From Reyranella soli (GTDB taxonomy: Bacteria; Pseudomonadota; Alphaproteobacteria; Reyranellales; Reyranellaceae): DNA of 64,000 nucleotides. Where the stretch lies: the NCBI RefSeq assembly GCF_007992495.1, contig NZ_BKAJ01000012.1, positions 47,714 through 111,713 of the forward strand, in the 5' to 3' direction. Below the pieces are notes generated by a model. It saw only the letters and a list, made by a program, of their open reading frames with translations, had not been told where the DNA came from and made no database searches. Each line of letters starts with the position of its first letter. Position 1 is the first letter of the stretch. Of this stretch, positions 16,559 to 27,610 are shown piece after piece. The position numbers were made by a program, and so were the translations under genes.

Positions 16559-17206
16559 TGCCACCAAGTGATTACAATTGCGTGCTCTTAGCCGCGGCGG
16601 ATGGTCGAGCAGCAGCCCTGTCAGCTCCTCCGCGCCGCCCACCAGGACCGGCAAACAGCCGGCCGCATGGGCGCATTTGAGATCTGCCGGGGTGTCACCG
16701 ACCATCCAGACCGTCTCGTCCGGGGCAATTCCCGTGCCGTCGAGCGCCTTGTAGATGGGATCGGGTGCGGGTTTATCGCGCACGCAGTCGCGCGCGCCCA
16801 CCGCCCGCTTGATCCAGCGCTGCCAACCGAGATGGGCAAGCTCGGCCCGCAGATTGTCGCCGACCTTGTTGCTCACCACCGCGACATAGCAACCGAGATC
16901 GTTGCAGCGCGCCAGAAGCTCCTCCGCTCCCGGCAACGGTGTCAAACGCTCGAGATGGATGCGAAAGAAGGTCTCGTAGAAAACTTTTTCGGCTTCGCCT
17001 GCGCGCACGCCAAATAATGCTGGAAAGGCATCGCGCAAGGAGCCGTGGGCGCGGTCCTTCACTTCCTGTGCCGTCCACGGCGTGTGGCCCAGCGCCGTGA
17101 AGGTGTCGCGATAGCACTCGACGATGGTCGGCCAGGTGTCGACCAGCGTGTTGTCCCAATCGAACAGGATGGCGCGTGGCGGTTTCAGACCTTGCGGTCG
17201 GCTCAC
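16550..17206 (-). CDS. HAD family hydrolase (phosphoglycolate-phosphatase-like)
   Basis: A 218-residue haloacid-dehalogenase-fold phosphatase. The start is a GTG at 17206, overlapping the stop of the aminotransferase gene by four bases. Motif I is LFDWDNTLVDT (Asp nucleophile), motif II the Ser in VVSNK, motif III the Lys in RDKPAPDP and motif IV VGDTPADLKCA. The helical cap between motifs I and II places it with the Gph/PGMB-type C1 group. The substrate is unknown. Confidence 0.88.
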   Translation of the reverse strand: MSRPQGLKPPRAILFDWDNTLVDTWPTIVECYRDTFTALGHTPWTAQEVKDRAHGSLRDAFPALFGVRAGEAEKVFYETFFRIHLERLTPLPGAEELLARCNDLGCYVAVVSNKVGDNLRAELAHLGWQRWIKRAVGARDCVRDKPAPDPIYKALDGTGIAPDETVWMVGDTPADLKCAHAAGCLPVLVGGAEELTGLLLDHPPRLRARNCNHLVALL

Positions 17207-18066
17207 GTAACCGCCTCGCCGTCGGCCGCGAAGCGCACGTATTCCTCGCGCAGCCGGCGGGCCGTCGGCCCGACCTTGCCGTCGCCCACCGTGTCGCCGT
17301 CGATCTTGACCACCGGCGTCACGAACGAGGTGGCGCTGGTGATGAAGGCTTCCTTGGCGTCCTTGGCCTCGGCCAGGGTGAACGGCCGCTCGACCAGTTT
17401 CAGCTGCAGGTCGCCCGCCAGCACCTTCAAGGTATGGCGCGTGATGCCGGCCAGGATGGCGTTGTCGGTGGCGCGGGTGACCAGCTCGCCGCCCTTGGTG
17501 ACGATCCAGGCGTTGGTCGAGGCGCCTTCGGTCACGTTGCCCTTGCCATCGACCAGCCACGCCTCATAGGCGCCGCTCTCGCGCGCCGCCTGCTTGGCCA
17601 GCACGTTGGGCAGCAGGGCCACCGTCTTGATGTCGCAACGCTCCCAGCGGATGTCGGGATGGCTCTTGACCGCGATGCCGGGGCCGGGATCGGGCTCGGC
17701 GCGCTTGCTGTTCTTGGTGGTCAGAACCAGCGCGGGCTTCACCGGCTTGGTCGGGAAGGCATGGTCGCGGCGCGCCACGCCGCGCGTCACCTGCATGTAG
17801 ACCAGGCCGTCGCGCAGGCGGTTGCGGCGCATCAGCTCGCGGATGATGAAGCCCAGCGTCGGCCGGGCCACCGGCCAGTCGATACGCAGTTCACCCAGCG
17901 ACCGACCGAGCCGATCGATGTGCAGCTTCTCGTCTATGAGCTTGCCGTCGCGCACGCCCACGACCTCGTAGACGCCGTCGGCGAGCTGGTAGCCGCGATC
18001 CTCGATGTGCACGCTCGCTTCGCGGTGATCGACATAGCGTCCATTGACGTAGGCATAACGCGCCAT
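17203..18066 (-). CDS. dat: D-amino-acid aminotransferase
   Basis: A 287-residue fold-type IV PLP enzyme interconverting D-amino acids and 2-oxo acids, supplying D-Glu/D-Ala for peptidoglycan or degrading D-amino acids. The PLP lysine is Lys147 in CDIKTVALLPNVLAKQ. The phosphate-binding and cofactor-tail segments are EGASTNAW and AGITRHTL. The near-identical fold of branched-chain aminotransferase (IlvE) is less likely given RDHAFP and the DIKT...LAKQAARE pattern of the Dat group. It is followed by the HAD gene with a GTGA overlap. Confidence 0.9.
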   Translation of the reverse strand: MARYAYVNGRYVDHREASVHIEDRGYQLADGVYEVVGVRDGKLIDEKLHIDRLGRSLGELRIDWPVARPTLGFIIRELMRRNRLRDGLVYMQVTRGVARRDHAFPTKPVKPALVLTTKNSKRAEPDPGPGIAVKSHPDIRWERCDIKTVALLPNVLAKQAARESGAYEAWLVDGKGNVTEGASTNAWIVTKGGELVTRATDNAILAGITRHTLKVLAGDLQLKLVERPFTLAEAKDAKEAFITSATSFVTPVVKIDGDTVGDGKVGPTARRLREEYVRFAADGEAVT

Positions 18067-18071
18067 CTCTT

Positions 18072-19493
18072 TTACGCTCCTCGGGTCTCGGTCGCGGCCT
18101 CGCCGCCATTGTCAGGGGCGCCGCCATGCAGGCCGAGCGACTTCAATTTGCGGTGCAGCGCCGAGCGCTCCATGCCGACGAAGGTCGCGGTGCGCGAGAT
18201 GTTGCCGCCGAAGCGCGTCACCTGGGCCAGCAGGTACTCGCGCTCGAAGACCTCGCGCGCATCGCGCAGCGGCAGCTGCATGATCTCGCCGCCCTTCTCC
18301 CAGCGTAGCACTGACGGAGCGTCCTCGCTCACGTCGTTGGGCAGAGCATCGGCGCGGATCGGCCCACCGCCGGCAGGGGCGAGGATCAACAGCCGCTCGA
18401 TGACATTGCGGAGCTGGCGGATGTTGCCTGGCCAGTCGTGGCCCTGCAGCGCCGCCAGCGTGTCCTCGCCGATCGGCCGCGCCGGCAGGCCGGTGGCGTC
18501 GGCGACGCGCTGTAGCAGGTCGTTGGCGACTTCGGGAATGTCCTCGCGCCGCTCGCTGAGCGGCGGCACGCGCAAGGCCACGACGTTCAGGCGGTGGAAA
18601 AGCTCTTCGCGGAAGCTGCCGGACGCGATCTCGTCCTGCAGGGTACGCGCCGTCGAGGCGAGCACGCGGACGTCGACCTCGACCTTGGTGGTGCCGCCGT
18701 CGCGGGTGAAGGACTGCTCCTGCAGCACGCGCGCCAGCCGGCTCTGCAGCGGCACCGGCAGGTCGGCGACCTCCTTCAGGAGCAGCGTACCGCCATGCGC
18801 CATCTCGAAGGCGCCCGAGACGCGCAGCACCTCCGCACCGCTTTCCCCGTCGGTGCCGAACAGCTCGATCTCCAGCCGCTCGGCCGGCAGGGCCGAACAA
18901 TTCACGATAACGAACGGGCCGTCAGCCCGCTTGGAGCCCTGGTGGATCAGCCGCGCCACGGTCTCCTTGCCGGCGCCCGAGGGGCCGGTGATCAGCACGC
19001 GGCTGCCGGTCGGCGCCACGCGTTCGATCTGGCTGCGCACGTTGGCGGCCGTGCCCGAGGAGCCGACGAACGTCACCTCGCCGCCCGCGCGTCGGCGCAA
19101 GGCGACGTTCTCGCGCCGCAGCCGATCGGCCTCGATCGCGCGGTCGACCACCAGCAGCAGGCGATCGGCCTTGAACGGCTTCTCGATGAAATCGTAGGCG
19201 CCGGTCTTGATGGCCGACACCGCGGTGTCGATCGTGCCGTGGCCCGAGATCATCACGACGGGCACCGGCGGCTCCTCGCGGCGGATAACTTCCAGGATCT
19301 GCAAGCCGTCGAGCTCGCTGCCCTGCAGCCAGACGTCGAGGATCACCAGCGCCGGCCGGCGCTGGCGCACGGCGTCGATGGCCTCGGTGCTGTTGTGGGC
19401 GCGACGGGCGGTGTGGCCCTCATCTTCCAAGATGCCCGCGATCAGCGTGCAGATGTCGCGCTCGTCGTCGACGATGAGAATATCGTGGCCCAT
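18072..19493 (-). CDS. ntrX: nitrogen-assimilation response regulator NtrX
   Basis: A 473-residue response regulator of the NtrYX system. Receiver residues 1-120 have the phospho-acceptor Asp53 (VILDVWL), acidic pair VDDE and Lys105 (EKPF). The AAA+ domain keeps Walker A TGPSGAGKET, but the sigma-54-contact GAFTGA loop is absent and Walker B reads GGTLLLKEVAD, with Lys240 where NtrC here has Asp (FLDE). It has a C-terminal Fis-type helix-turn-helix (ISRTATFVGMERSALHRKLK). Lack of GAFTGA is common in alphaproteobacterial NtrX. The Lys substitution is unusual. It probably does not activate sigma-54 in the usual way. Confidence 0.93.
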   Translation of the reverse strand: MGHDILIVDDERDICTLIAGILEDEGHTARRAHNSTEAIDAVRQRRPALVILDVWLQGSELDGLQILEVIRREEPPVPVVMISGHGTIDTAVSAIKTGAYDFIEKPFKADRLLLVVDRAIEADRLRRENVALRRRAGGEVTFVGSSGTAANVRSQIERVAPTGSRVLITGPSGAGKETVARLIHQGSKRADGPFVIVNCSALPAERLEIELFGTDGESGAEVLRVSGAFEMAHGGTLLLKEVADLPVPLQSRLARVLQEQSFTRDGGTTKVEVDVRVLASTARTLQDEIASGSFREELFHRLNVVALRVPPLSERREDIPEVANDLLQRVADATGLPARPIGEDTLAALQGHDWPGNIRQLRNVIERLLILAPAGGGPIRADALPNDVSEDAPSVLRWEKGGEIMQLPLRDAREVFEREYLLAQVTRFGGNISRTATFVGMERSALHRKLKSLGLHGGAPDNGGEAATETRGA

Positions 19494-19527
19494 GACTCTT
19501 CAAACTGTCCGCGATGTTATGTGCGGA

Positions 19528-21764
19528 TCATTGTGCGGCCGTCGCATGCGCACGAACCGACGCGATTTCCTTCGCGTCACGTCGGAATACCAGACTGATG
19601 CGCGCCCCGCCACCCTCGCGGTCATCCAGGGAGAGATAGCCGCCATGATCTTCCATGATCTTCTTGACGATGGCGAGGCCCAGGCCCGTACCCTTGCTGC
19701 GCGTGGTCATATAGGGCTCGGTCAGCCGTTCGCGGCCTTCCTTGGGCAGCCCCTTGCCGTTGTCGTCGACGATGATGCGTACGGTGGCATCATCGTCGCG
19801 CAGCGACAGCGTGATCTCGCCCGGGGGCAAGGTCTGGCCGTGTGCCACCGCCCTGCCCTCGATCGCCTCGGCCGAATTTTTCAGGATATTGGTCAGGACC
19901 TGCGACACCTGCCGTCGGTCGCAGATCAGCGGCACCGGACGATCGGGCAAGGTCGAGACATAGCGGATGTCGGGATTGCCCTGGCGCTGCAGGAACAGCG
20001 ACTGCTGGCAGAGCTCCTTGGCGTCCTCCGGCTTCACCGTCGGCCGTGGCATGCGGGCGAACGAGGAGAACTCGTCGACCATGCGGCCGATGTCGCCGAC
20101 CTGGCGGATGATGGTGTCGGTGCAGATCGAGAAGGTTTCCGGGTCGTCCTTGATCTGCTTGAGGTAGCGCCGTTTCAGCCGCTCGGCCGAGAGCTGGATG
20201 GGCGTCAGCGGGTTCTTGATCTCGTGCGCGATGCGGCGCGCCACGTCGCCCCACGCCGCCATGCGCTGCGCCGACATGAGGTCGGTGACGTCGTCGAAAG
20301 TGACGACCGAGCCCGCATCCGACGCCGCGCTGATGCGCACCAGCAGGATGCGCCGCGTGCCGCCCTGCAGGATCTCGACCTGGCCTTGCGTGACGCGATC
20401 GGGTCGATCGCCCGCCTGCTCGACCAGCGGCGCCAGCTCCGGCATCACGGCGATCAGCGGGCGCTCGATCACGCCGTCCTCGGGCAGGGCCAGCAGCTCG
20501 AGCGCCGAGCGGTTGGTGCGGCTTATGATGCCGGTGATGTCGACGCTCAGCACGCCAGCGGAGACGCCAGCCAGCACCGCGTCGGTCAGCCGCCGCCTCG
20601 TGTCGAGCTCCTTGTTGGCATCGATGAGGTCGCCGCGCTGTTGCTCGATCTGGCTGGCCATGCGGTTGAACGAGCGCGTCAACTGGCCGAGCTCGTCGTT
20701 GAGCGGCCCCTCCTCGACGCGCGCCGTCAGGTCGCCGCCCCTCACCCGCTCGGCCGCGGCCATCAATCCGCCGATCGGTTCGGTCAGGCGCGAGGCGAAC
20801 AGGATGGCGAGCCACACCGCAGCCAGCAGCATCAGGAGCGCAATGGCGCCGCAGATCACGAAGATCAGGAGCTGGCTGCGCTGCATGGCCTGCTCGATCT
20901 GCGAGTAGAAGGAGCCAGCGAACTCGATGCTCTTGATGTAGTCGACGACGCGCAGGTCGACGGAATGGCCGGTGACCAGGAACAGCGGCTCGCCGAGGAA
21001 GAGCTGCATGACGAAATAGGCGCCGTCGGGCGCCTGGATCTCGACCGGACCGTTCTGCCTGACGGCGCGCCACAGCGCCTGAGCCGATGGGGTCGGATCC
21101 TTGAGGCCTTCGGCGTTGGGCGCCACGGCGCGCTCCAGCACGCCGTTGTCGGCATCGATGACGATCGCCTCGATGATCGGCCGGCCGTCGATCAGGCGCT
21201 TCAGCAGGCTGGTCGTCGCCTCCTTGTCGCGCACGGCATCGATGCCGATCGCCTGCAGGGAAGACGCAACGGCGCCGATGTCGCGCAGGATCTCCTCTTC
21301 ACGGGCACGCCGTACCGGCTCGCCGATCGCCCGCGCCGCCTCGTACGAGGCCTGGGCCGGCTTCACCACGAAGTCGGTCAGGTTGATGACCAGCAGTGAC
21401 AGAATGATGGTCACGATCAGGGTCGGCGTGATGGTGAACAGGCTGCACACCAGCACCAACCGCATGTGCAGGCGCGAGCCCGCCGCGCCGCGCCGGCGGT
21501 CGAGCCAGAGCTGGGTCAGCCGCACCGCCAGCAGCGCCACCAGCGCCACGGCGATCACCAGGTCGGCGACCAGCAGGCCGGTGATCCAGCCGCGCGTATT
21601 CAGGGCGGTGGGGACGAAGCCTGCCAGCCAGGCATAGGTCGCCGCACCGGCGAGCATGGCGAGCACTGCCAACGATATGGCGGCGGCGCGGCCGCCCAGC
21701 CTGCGGGCCACCACCGCTGTCGCATCGCCCAAGCGTGAAACGCCCAGCGCAGCTGTCACTATAG

Positions 21765-21768
<4 letters not shown>
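19528..21768 (-). CDS. ntrY: sensor histidine kinase NtrY
   Basis: A 746-residue membrane kinase, partner of NtrX. Three or so transmembrane segments lie in the first 130 residues ([57 protein letters not shown]), then an extracytoplasmic region of about 170 residues and a further membrane segment ([20 protein letters not shown]). HAMP and PAS domains follow. The phospho-acceptor His is in [17 protein letters not shown] and the ATPase domain has [10 protein letters not shown] and [16 protein letters not shown] [12 protein letters not shown]. It overlaps ntrC by 4 nt and is followed by ntrX after 34 nt. Confidence 0.95.
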
Positions 21769-23239
<1,471 letters not shown>

Positions 23240-23243
<4 letters not shown>

Positions 23244-24358
23244 TGAGCGGGCCGCGAAATCTGCAACTGCAACGGCAACATAACCCTAAATGTCGTACGG
23301 CCGGGCTCGCTGTCGAACTCGATTGCCCCGCCGTGGTCGTTGATGATCTTGGCTACCAACGCAAGACCCAGGCCAGTTCCGGTGGGCTTGTTGGTGACGA
23401 AGGCGTCAAATAGATGGGCGCGGATTTCGTCGGACACCCCGCGGCCGTTGTCCCGGACCGAAACCACCAAGGGAAGGTTGACCTTGGCCTGCTGGCCGGG
23501 GACGGCCAGGCGCAGGCCGTGCCGGTAGGCTGTGGACAACTCGATCTCGCGCTCGCCGTCGCCCGGCGCCTCGCAGGCGTTCTTCACCAGGTTCAGGAAC
23601 ACCTGGATGAGCTGGTCGCGGTCGCCATGCACGTCGGGCAGCGAAGGGTCGTAGGTCTCGACGAAGCGCACGCCCTTGCCGAAGCCGTTCTGGGAGATGC
23701 GCAGGACGTGGTTCAGCACCTGGTGGATGTTGATCGGGCTGCGGTCGATCGGCCGGCCGTCGGCAAAGGCCTCCATGCGGTCGACCAGGGCGACGATGCG
23801 ATCGGTCTCCTCGCAGATCAGGCTGGTCAGCTCGCGCTCGGAGTCGGGCACCGACTGCTCCAGCAGCTGCGCCGCGCCGCGGATGCCGGACAGCGGGTTC
23901 TTCACTTCGTGCGCCAGCATGGCGGCGAGCGCGCTCACCGAGCGGGCCGCGCTGCGATGCGACATCTGGCGGTCGATGTTGCGGGCGATGGTCTGCTCGA
24001 CCAGGGAGACCGCGACCAGCCCGTCGCTGTCGACGATCGGCGAGAGGCGCAGCGCGCAGAAACGATTGCCGATGCGCGGCGATGCCAGCGTGACGCCGTT
24101 CTCGGCGACCGCACCGCCGGTCGACAGCACCTGCTCGAGCAGGGAGAAGAGCGGCGTGTCCTCAGGCACGAACTCGTCGAGCGGATGGCCGACCAGGCGG
24201 GTGCGGCCGACGCCGAAGAATTGCTCGGCCGACAGGTTGGCGTAGTGGATCAGCCCGCGCGCATCGACGACGACGATCGCCTCCGACAGCGAATCGAGAA
24301 GCGCCGTCGGAAACTGATCGCTCGTCGCGTTGGCGCGTTTGAGGGGCTGCACCGGCAT
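23240..24358 (-). CDS. ntrB: nitrogen sensor kinase/phosphatase NR(II)
   Basis: A 372-residue soluble histidine kinase that phosphorylates or dephosphorylates NtrC according to the PII protein. It has an N-terminal PAS domain (residues about 20-110, [21 protein letters not shown]). The HisKA domain has the phospho-acceptor in [11 protein letters not shown]. The ATPase domain has N box LVKNACEA, G1 DNGRGVS and G2 GTGLGLALV. No membrane segment is present. The stop region overlaps ntrC by 4 nt, and it begins 1 nt after the dusB stop. Confidence 0.96.
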
Positions 24359-24359
24359 C

Positions 24360-25367
24360 CTAGGCAGCCTGCCGCTCGAGGTTGGGCAGGAAGAACGCGG
24401 CCAGCAGGGCGCGCACCTTGGCGGGCTCGGTCTCGCGGTTCACGGCGGCGCGGAACTCGGCCGACGCCGGAAGGCCCTTGGAATACCAGCCCAAATGCTT
24501 GCGGGCCATGCGCACGCCGGTCTCCTGGCCGTAATGCGACAGCATCGCTTCGAAGTGCGCGCGCACGATGGCGTACTGCTCGGCAAGCGACGGATCAGCC
24601 AGCCGCTCGCCGGTGCGCAGATAGTGGATCGCCTGGTTCAGGAACCACGGGCGGCCATAGGCACCACGGCCGACCATCACGCCGTCGGCGCCCGACTGCG
24701 CCAGCGCCGTGTCGACGTCGTCGAGGGTGTTGATGTCACCGTTCACGATCACCGGTAGCTTCGTTGCCGCCTTGACGTCGGCGACGAACGCCCAGTCGGC
24801 GTGGCCGTCATAGAACTGGCAGCGCGTGCGGCCATGCACGGTCAGCAACTTGATGCCGCAGGCCTCGGCGATGCGTGCGAGGTTGGGCGCGTTGCGGTTG
24901 GTCGAGTCCCAGCCGGTGCGCATCTTCAGCGTCACCGGCAGCTTCACGGCCTTCACCGTGGCTTCGAGGATCTTCGCGGCGTGCACTTCGTCGCGCATCA
25001 GCGACGAACCGGCATGGCCGTTCACGACCTTCTTTACCGGGCAGCCGAAGTTGATGTCGATGATGGCGGCGCCGCGATCCTCGTTCAGCTTGGCCGCGTC
25101 GGCCATGACCTCGGGCTCGCAGCCCGCGAGCTGGACCGACATTGGAAACTCTTCCGGCGAGTTCTTCGCCATCAGCAGCGTCTTGCGATTCTCGCGCACC
25201 ATGGCCGCCGAGGCGATCATCTCGGAGACGACAAGTCCCGCCCCGCCCCGCTTCACCATCTGGCGAAAAGGCATGTCGGTCACGCCCGACATGGGCGCCA
25301 GGATGACGGGGTCGTCGATTCGGACATCGCCGATATCGACGGGTTGGAGACGCAGTGTGCAAACCAT
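24360..25367 (-). CDS. dusB: tRNA-dihydrouridine synthase B
   Basis: A 335-residue FMN enzyme reducing uridines in the tRNA D-loop. [14 protein letters not shown] is the FMN/substrate motif, the catalytic Cys is in NFGCPVKKV, and KMRTGWD and [16 protein letters not shown] are family signatures. In Alphaproteobacteria dusB (nifR3) leads the ntrBC operon, as here. No Shine-Dalgarno is seen before the ATG at 25367 and the -10 box lies only about 13 nt upstream, so the transcript may be nearly leaderless. Confidence 0.96.
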   Translation of the reverse strand: MVCTLRLQPVDIGDVRIDDPVILAPMSGVTDMPFRQMVKRGGAGLVVSEMIASAAMVRENRKTLLMAKNSPEEFPMSVQLAGCEPEVMADAAKLNEDRGAAIIDINFGCPVKKVVNGHAGSSLMRDEVHAAKILEATVKAVKLPVTLKMRTGWDSTNRNAPNLARIAEACGIKLLTVHGRTRCQFYDGHADWAFVADVKAATKLPVIVNGDINTLDDVDTALAQSGADGVMVGRGAYGRPWFLNQAIHYLRTGERLADPSLAEQYAIVRAHFEAMLSHYGQETGVRMARKHLGWYSKGLPASAEFRAAVNRETEPAKVRALLAAFFLPNLERQAA

Positions 25368-25380
25368 GGCTACTGATCAG

Positions 25381-25412
25381 TTTATAGGCATCTTGTGCAG
25401 TGCACAATAATT
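25381..25412 (-). promoter_or_regulatory. dusB-ntr operon promoter with embedded palindrome
   Basis: On the minus strand TTATTG (25412-25407) and TATAAA (25386-25381) are 20 nt apart, or TTGTGC (25407-25402) with 15 nt. Neither spacing is ideal, but the -10 is good. The perfect palindrome TTGTGCA-G-TGCACAA (25393-25407 on the plus strand) sits between the boxes, an operator position. Its half site GTGCA resembles the NtrC half site, so autoregulation is possible. Confidence 0.45.
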
Positions 25413-25493
25413 GGGCGAGCAATAGCGGGTCCCGGCAGGGTGCGCAAGCGGTCCTGAGTGCGCAATTGTTGACCCAGTGTTATCTAGCCGGCC

Positions 25494-26651
25494 GTGCCAA
25501 CCTGCACCGCCCTGATCGTCGCCGGAGGCCGGGGGAGCCGCTTCGGAGGCCCCCTGCCCAAACAATATGCCACTTTGGCAGGCCAACCCGTCTTGCGCCG
25601 CACCCTCGAGGTGTTCCAGGCGACGCCGGGCATCGACCATGTCCAGGTCGTCATCGCGCCCGGTGACGAAGGGCACTACCGCGCGGCTGTCGGGGGGATG
25701 GGCCTGCCGCCGCCGGTCGTTGGCGGTGCCAGCCGGCAACAATCTGTCCTGAACGGGCTGGAAGCCCTGGCCGCGCAGGCGCCCGACCTGGTGGCCATCC
25801 ACGATGCCGCTCGGCCGTATGTGCGGGTATCCGACATCATCGGCTGCCTGGAAGCCTTGCGTCCGGGCATAGACGGAGCGGTCCTGGGCGTGCCGGTCGC
25901 CGACACGCTGAAGAAGGTCGACGATGCCGGCCTCCTGGCCGGAACGGTGTCGCGCAATGGCCTGTGGCGGGCCCAGACGCCGCAGATCTTCCGCTTCGCC
26001 GAACTGCTCGCGGCACACCGGGCGGCGGCATCGCTCGCGAGGCACGAGACGAGCGCCCTCACCGACGATGCGGCGGTCGCCGAACGCGCCGGATTGCGTG
26101 TCGTCATGGTCGAGGGGCACGACGACAACCGCAAGATCACAACGACCGACGACATGGTCTCGACGATGGAAACGCGCACCGCCTTCGGCTTCGACGTGCA
26201 CGGCTTTGCCGCCGGCAATCACGTGATGCTGGGCGGCATCACCATTCCGCACAGCCAGGCGCTCGCCGGGCATTCCGACGCCGACGTCGCCCTGCATGCT
26301 TTGACCGATGCGCTTCTGGGTACGATCGGCGCCGGCGACATCGGCAAGCATTTCCCGCCATCCGATCCGCAATGGCGCGGCGTGTCGTCCGACCGCTTCC
26401 TGCGCCACGCCGTCGATCTGTTGGCGACGGCCGGCGGGCGCATCGTCCATCTCGACCTTACCCTTGTCTGCGAGGCGCCGCGCATCGGGCCGCATCGCGA
26501 CGCCATGGTCGAAAGCATCGCTCGCATCGCCGGCATTGATCGTGACAGAGTGAGCGTCAAGGCGACGACGACGGAAGGGCTTGGCTTCACCGGCCGCCGC
26601 GAGGGCATCGCGGCGCAGGCGGTGGCGACGGTCGAGGTGCCGAGGAGATAG
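25494..26651 (+). CDS. ispDF: bifunctional IspD/IspF of the MEP isoprenoid pathway
   Basis: A fusion of 2-C-methyl-D-erythritol 4-phosphate cytidylyltransferase and MEcPP synthase, the usual alphaproteobacterial arrangement. The product is 385 residues with a GTG start. The IspD part (about 1-222) has AGGRGSRFGGPLPKQY (CTP site) and IHDAARPYV. The IspF part (about 228-385) has FDVHGFA and AGHSDADVALHALTDALLG (metal-binding Asp/His) and KATTTEGLGFTGR. It is divergent from dusB. The intervening 126 nt hold both promoters. Confidence 0.97.
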   Translation: MPTCTALIVAGGRGSRFGGPLPKQYATLAGQPVLRRTLEVFQATPGIDHVQVVIAPGDEGHYRAAVGGMGLPPPVVGGASRQQSVLNGLEALAAQAPDLVAIHDAARPYVRVSDIIGCLEALRPGIDGAVLGVPVADTLKKVDDAGLLAGTVSRNGLWRAQTPQIFRFAELLAAHRAAASLARHETSALTDDAAVAERAGLRVVMVEGHDDNRKITTTDDMVSTMETRTAFGFDVHGFAAGNHVMLGGITIPHSQALAGHSDADVALHALTDALLGTIGAGDIGKHFPPSDPQWRGVSSDRFLRHAVDLLATAGGRIVHLDLTLVCEAPRIGPHRDAMVESIARIAGIDRDRVSVKATTTEGLGFTGRREGIAAQAVATVEVPRR

Positions 26652-26657
26652 GTTCGG

Positions 26658-27149
26658 ATGTTCGATCACGAAATGAGAGACGCCGCTGAGCGTGTGCTGC
26701 ATGCCTGTCGCAAGCGCGGGCTGAAGCTCGTCACTGCAGAGTCCTGCACCGGCGGCCTGGTCGCCGCGACGCTGACCGCGATCGCGGGTTCATCGGACGT
26801 CGTCGAGCGCGCCTACGTGACCTACGCCAACGAGGCCAAGCGCGAGATGCTGGGCGTGCCGTGGGATGCCCTGATGGGCCATGGCGCGGTGAGCGATCCC
26901 GTGGCGCGCGCCATGGCCGCTGGCGCCCTCGCCCGCTCGGGCGTCGATCTTGCGGTATCGGTCACTGGCGTGGCCGGCCCCGGCGGCGGCACGGCTGAAA
27001 AGCCGGTCGGCCTCGTTCATTTCGCCGGCGCCCGTACCGGCCACGACATCATCGCCGAGCGTCACGTCTTCCCAGGCGACCGCGACGGCATTCGCCGCGT
27101 GGCGACGATCACCGCGTTGACGATACTGGCGTCGCTCGCTGAACGTTAG
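26658..27149 (+). CDS. CinA-family nicotinamide-nucleotide amidohydrolase (PncC)
   Basis: The 163-residue C-terminal-type CinA domain standing alone deamidates NMN to nicotinate mononucleotide and recycles the NAD by-product. TAESCTGGLVAATLTAIAG holds the catalytic Ser of the family, and VSVTGVAGPGGGTAEKPVGLV is the second signature. The gene starts 6 nt after ispDF and is probably in the same operon. The 3' end overlaps the convergent coq10-like gene by 41 nt. Confidence 0.92.
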   Translation: MFDHEMRDAAERVLHACRKRGLKLVTAESCTGGLVAATLTAIAGSSDVVERAYVTYANEAKREMLGVPWDALMGHGAVSDPVARAMAAGALARSGVDLAVSVTGVAGPGGGTAEKPVGLVHFAGARTGHDIIAERHVFPGDRDGIRRVATITALTILASLAER

Positions 27150-27600
27150 GCTTGCCGTAGAGCGCCTTGGCGCGCGCTTCGAACGCGCCCACCATGCGCT
27201 TCACCGCTTCGGCGAACAGCAGGCGCACGGTCTGCTGCAGCAGCATCGAGCGGAAATCGAACTCCAGCTCGAAGTCGATCTGACAGCCGTCGGGATGCGG
27301 ATGGAAGATCCAACGGCTGACCAGCCGGCGAAACGGCCCTTCGATGCCAGTGGTGTCGATGCGCGGCCCGCCCGGCGCGTCGGGCGCCAGAACGACGCGC
27401 GAGGCGAACTTCTCGTGGAACGGGCCGAAACCGATCGCCAGCTCGGCGATCTGCACGTTGGCTCCTTCGCGGCGCCGGATGCGCCCGGCATGGCACCACG
27501 GCAGGAATTCGGGATAGCGCGGCACGTCGGCCACCAGCTCGAACAGCTGCATGGGCGTATAGGCGACGACCCGTCGCTCGGTATGGCGTGTGACGCTCAA
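27109..27600 (-). CDS. coenzyme Q-binding protein COQ10 / RatA-like START-domain protein
   Basis: A START/SRPBCC-fold protein that binds ubiquinone or related lipids. Bacterial members are annotated COQ10 or RatA. Signatures are YTPMQLFELVADVPRYPEFLPW near the start, SRWIFHP and IDFELEFDFRS, with a helical end VKRMVGAFEARAKAL. I prefer the TTG at 27600, 10 nt after the lipA stop, because the family usually begins just before this RHTERRV segment. An ATG at 27666 would overlap lipA by 56 nt. It follows lipA as in many relatives. Confidence 0.88.
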   Translation of the reverse strand: MSVTRHTERRVVAYTPMQLFELVADVPRYPEFLPWCHAGRIRRREGANVQIAELAIGFGPFHEKFASRVVLAPDAPGGPRIDTTGIEGPFRRLVSRWIFHPHPDGCQIDFELEFDFRSMLLQQTVRLLFAEAVKRMVGAFEARAKALYGKPNVQRATPVSSTR

Positions 27601-27610
27601 GCGGCCCAGC

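Noticed and set aside
19207..21399. Plus-strand open frame of about 730 codons opposite ntrY
   Set aside because: The composition is a mirror of ntrY codons and shows no domain. ntrY has complete kinase motifs.
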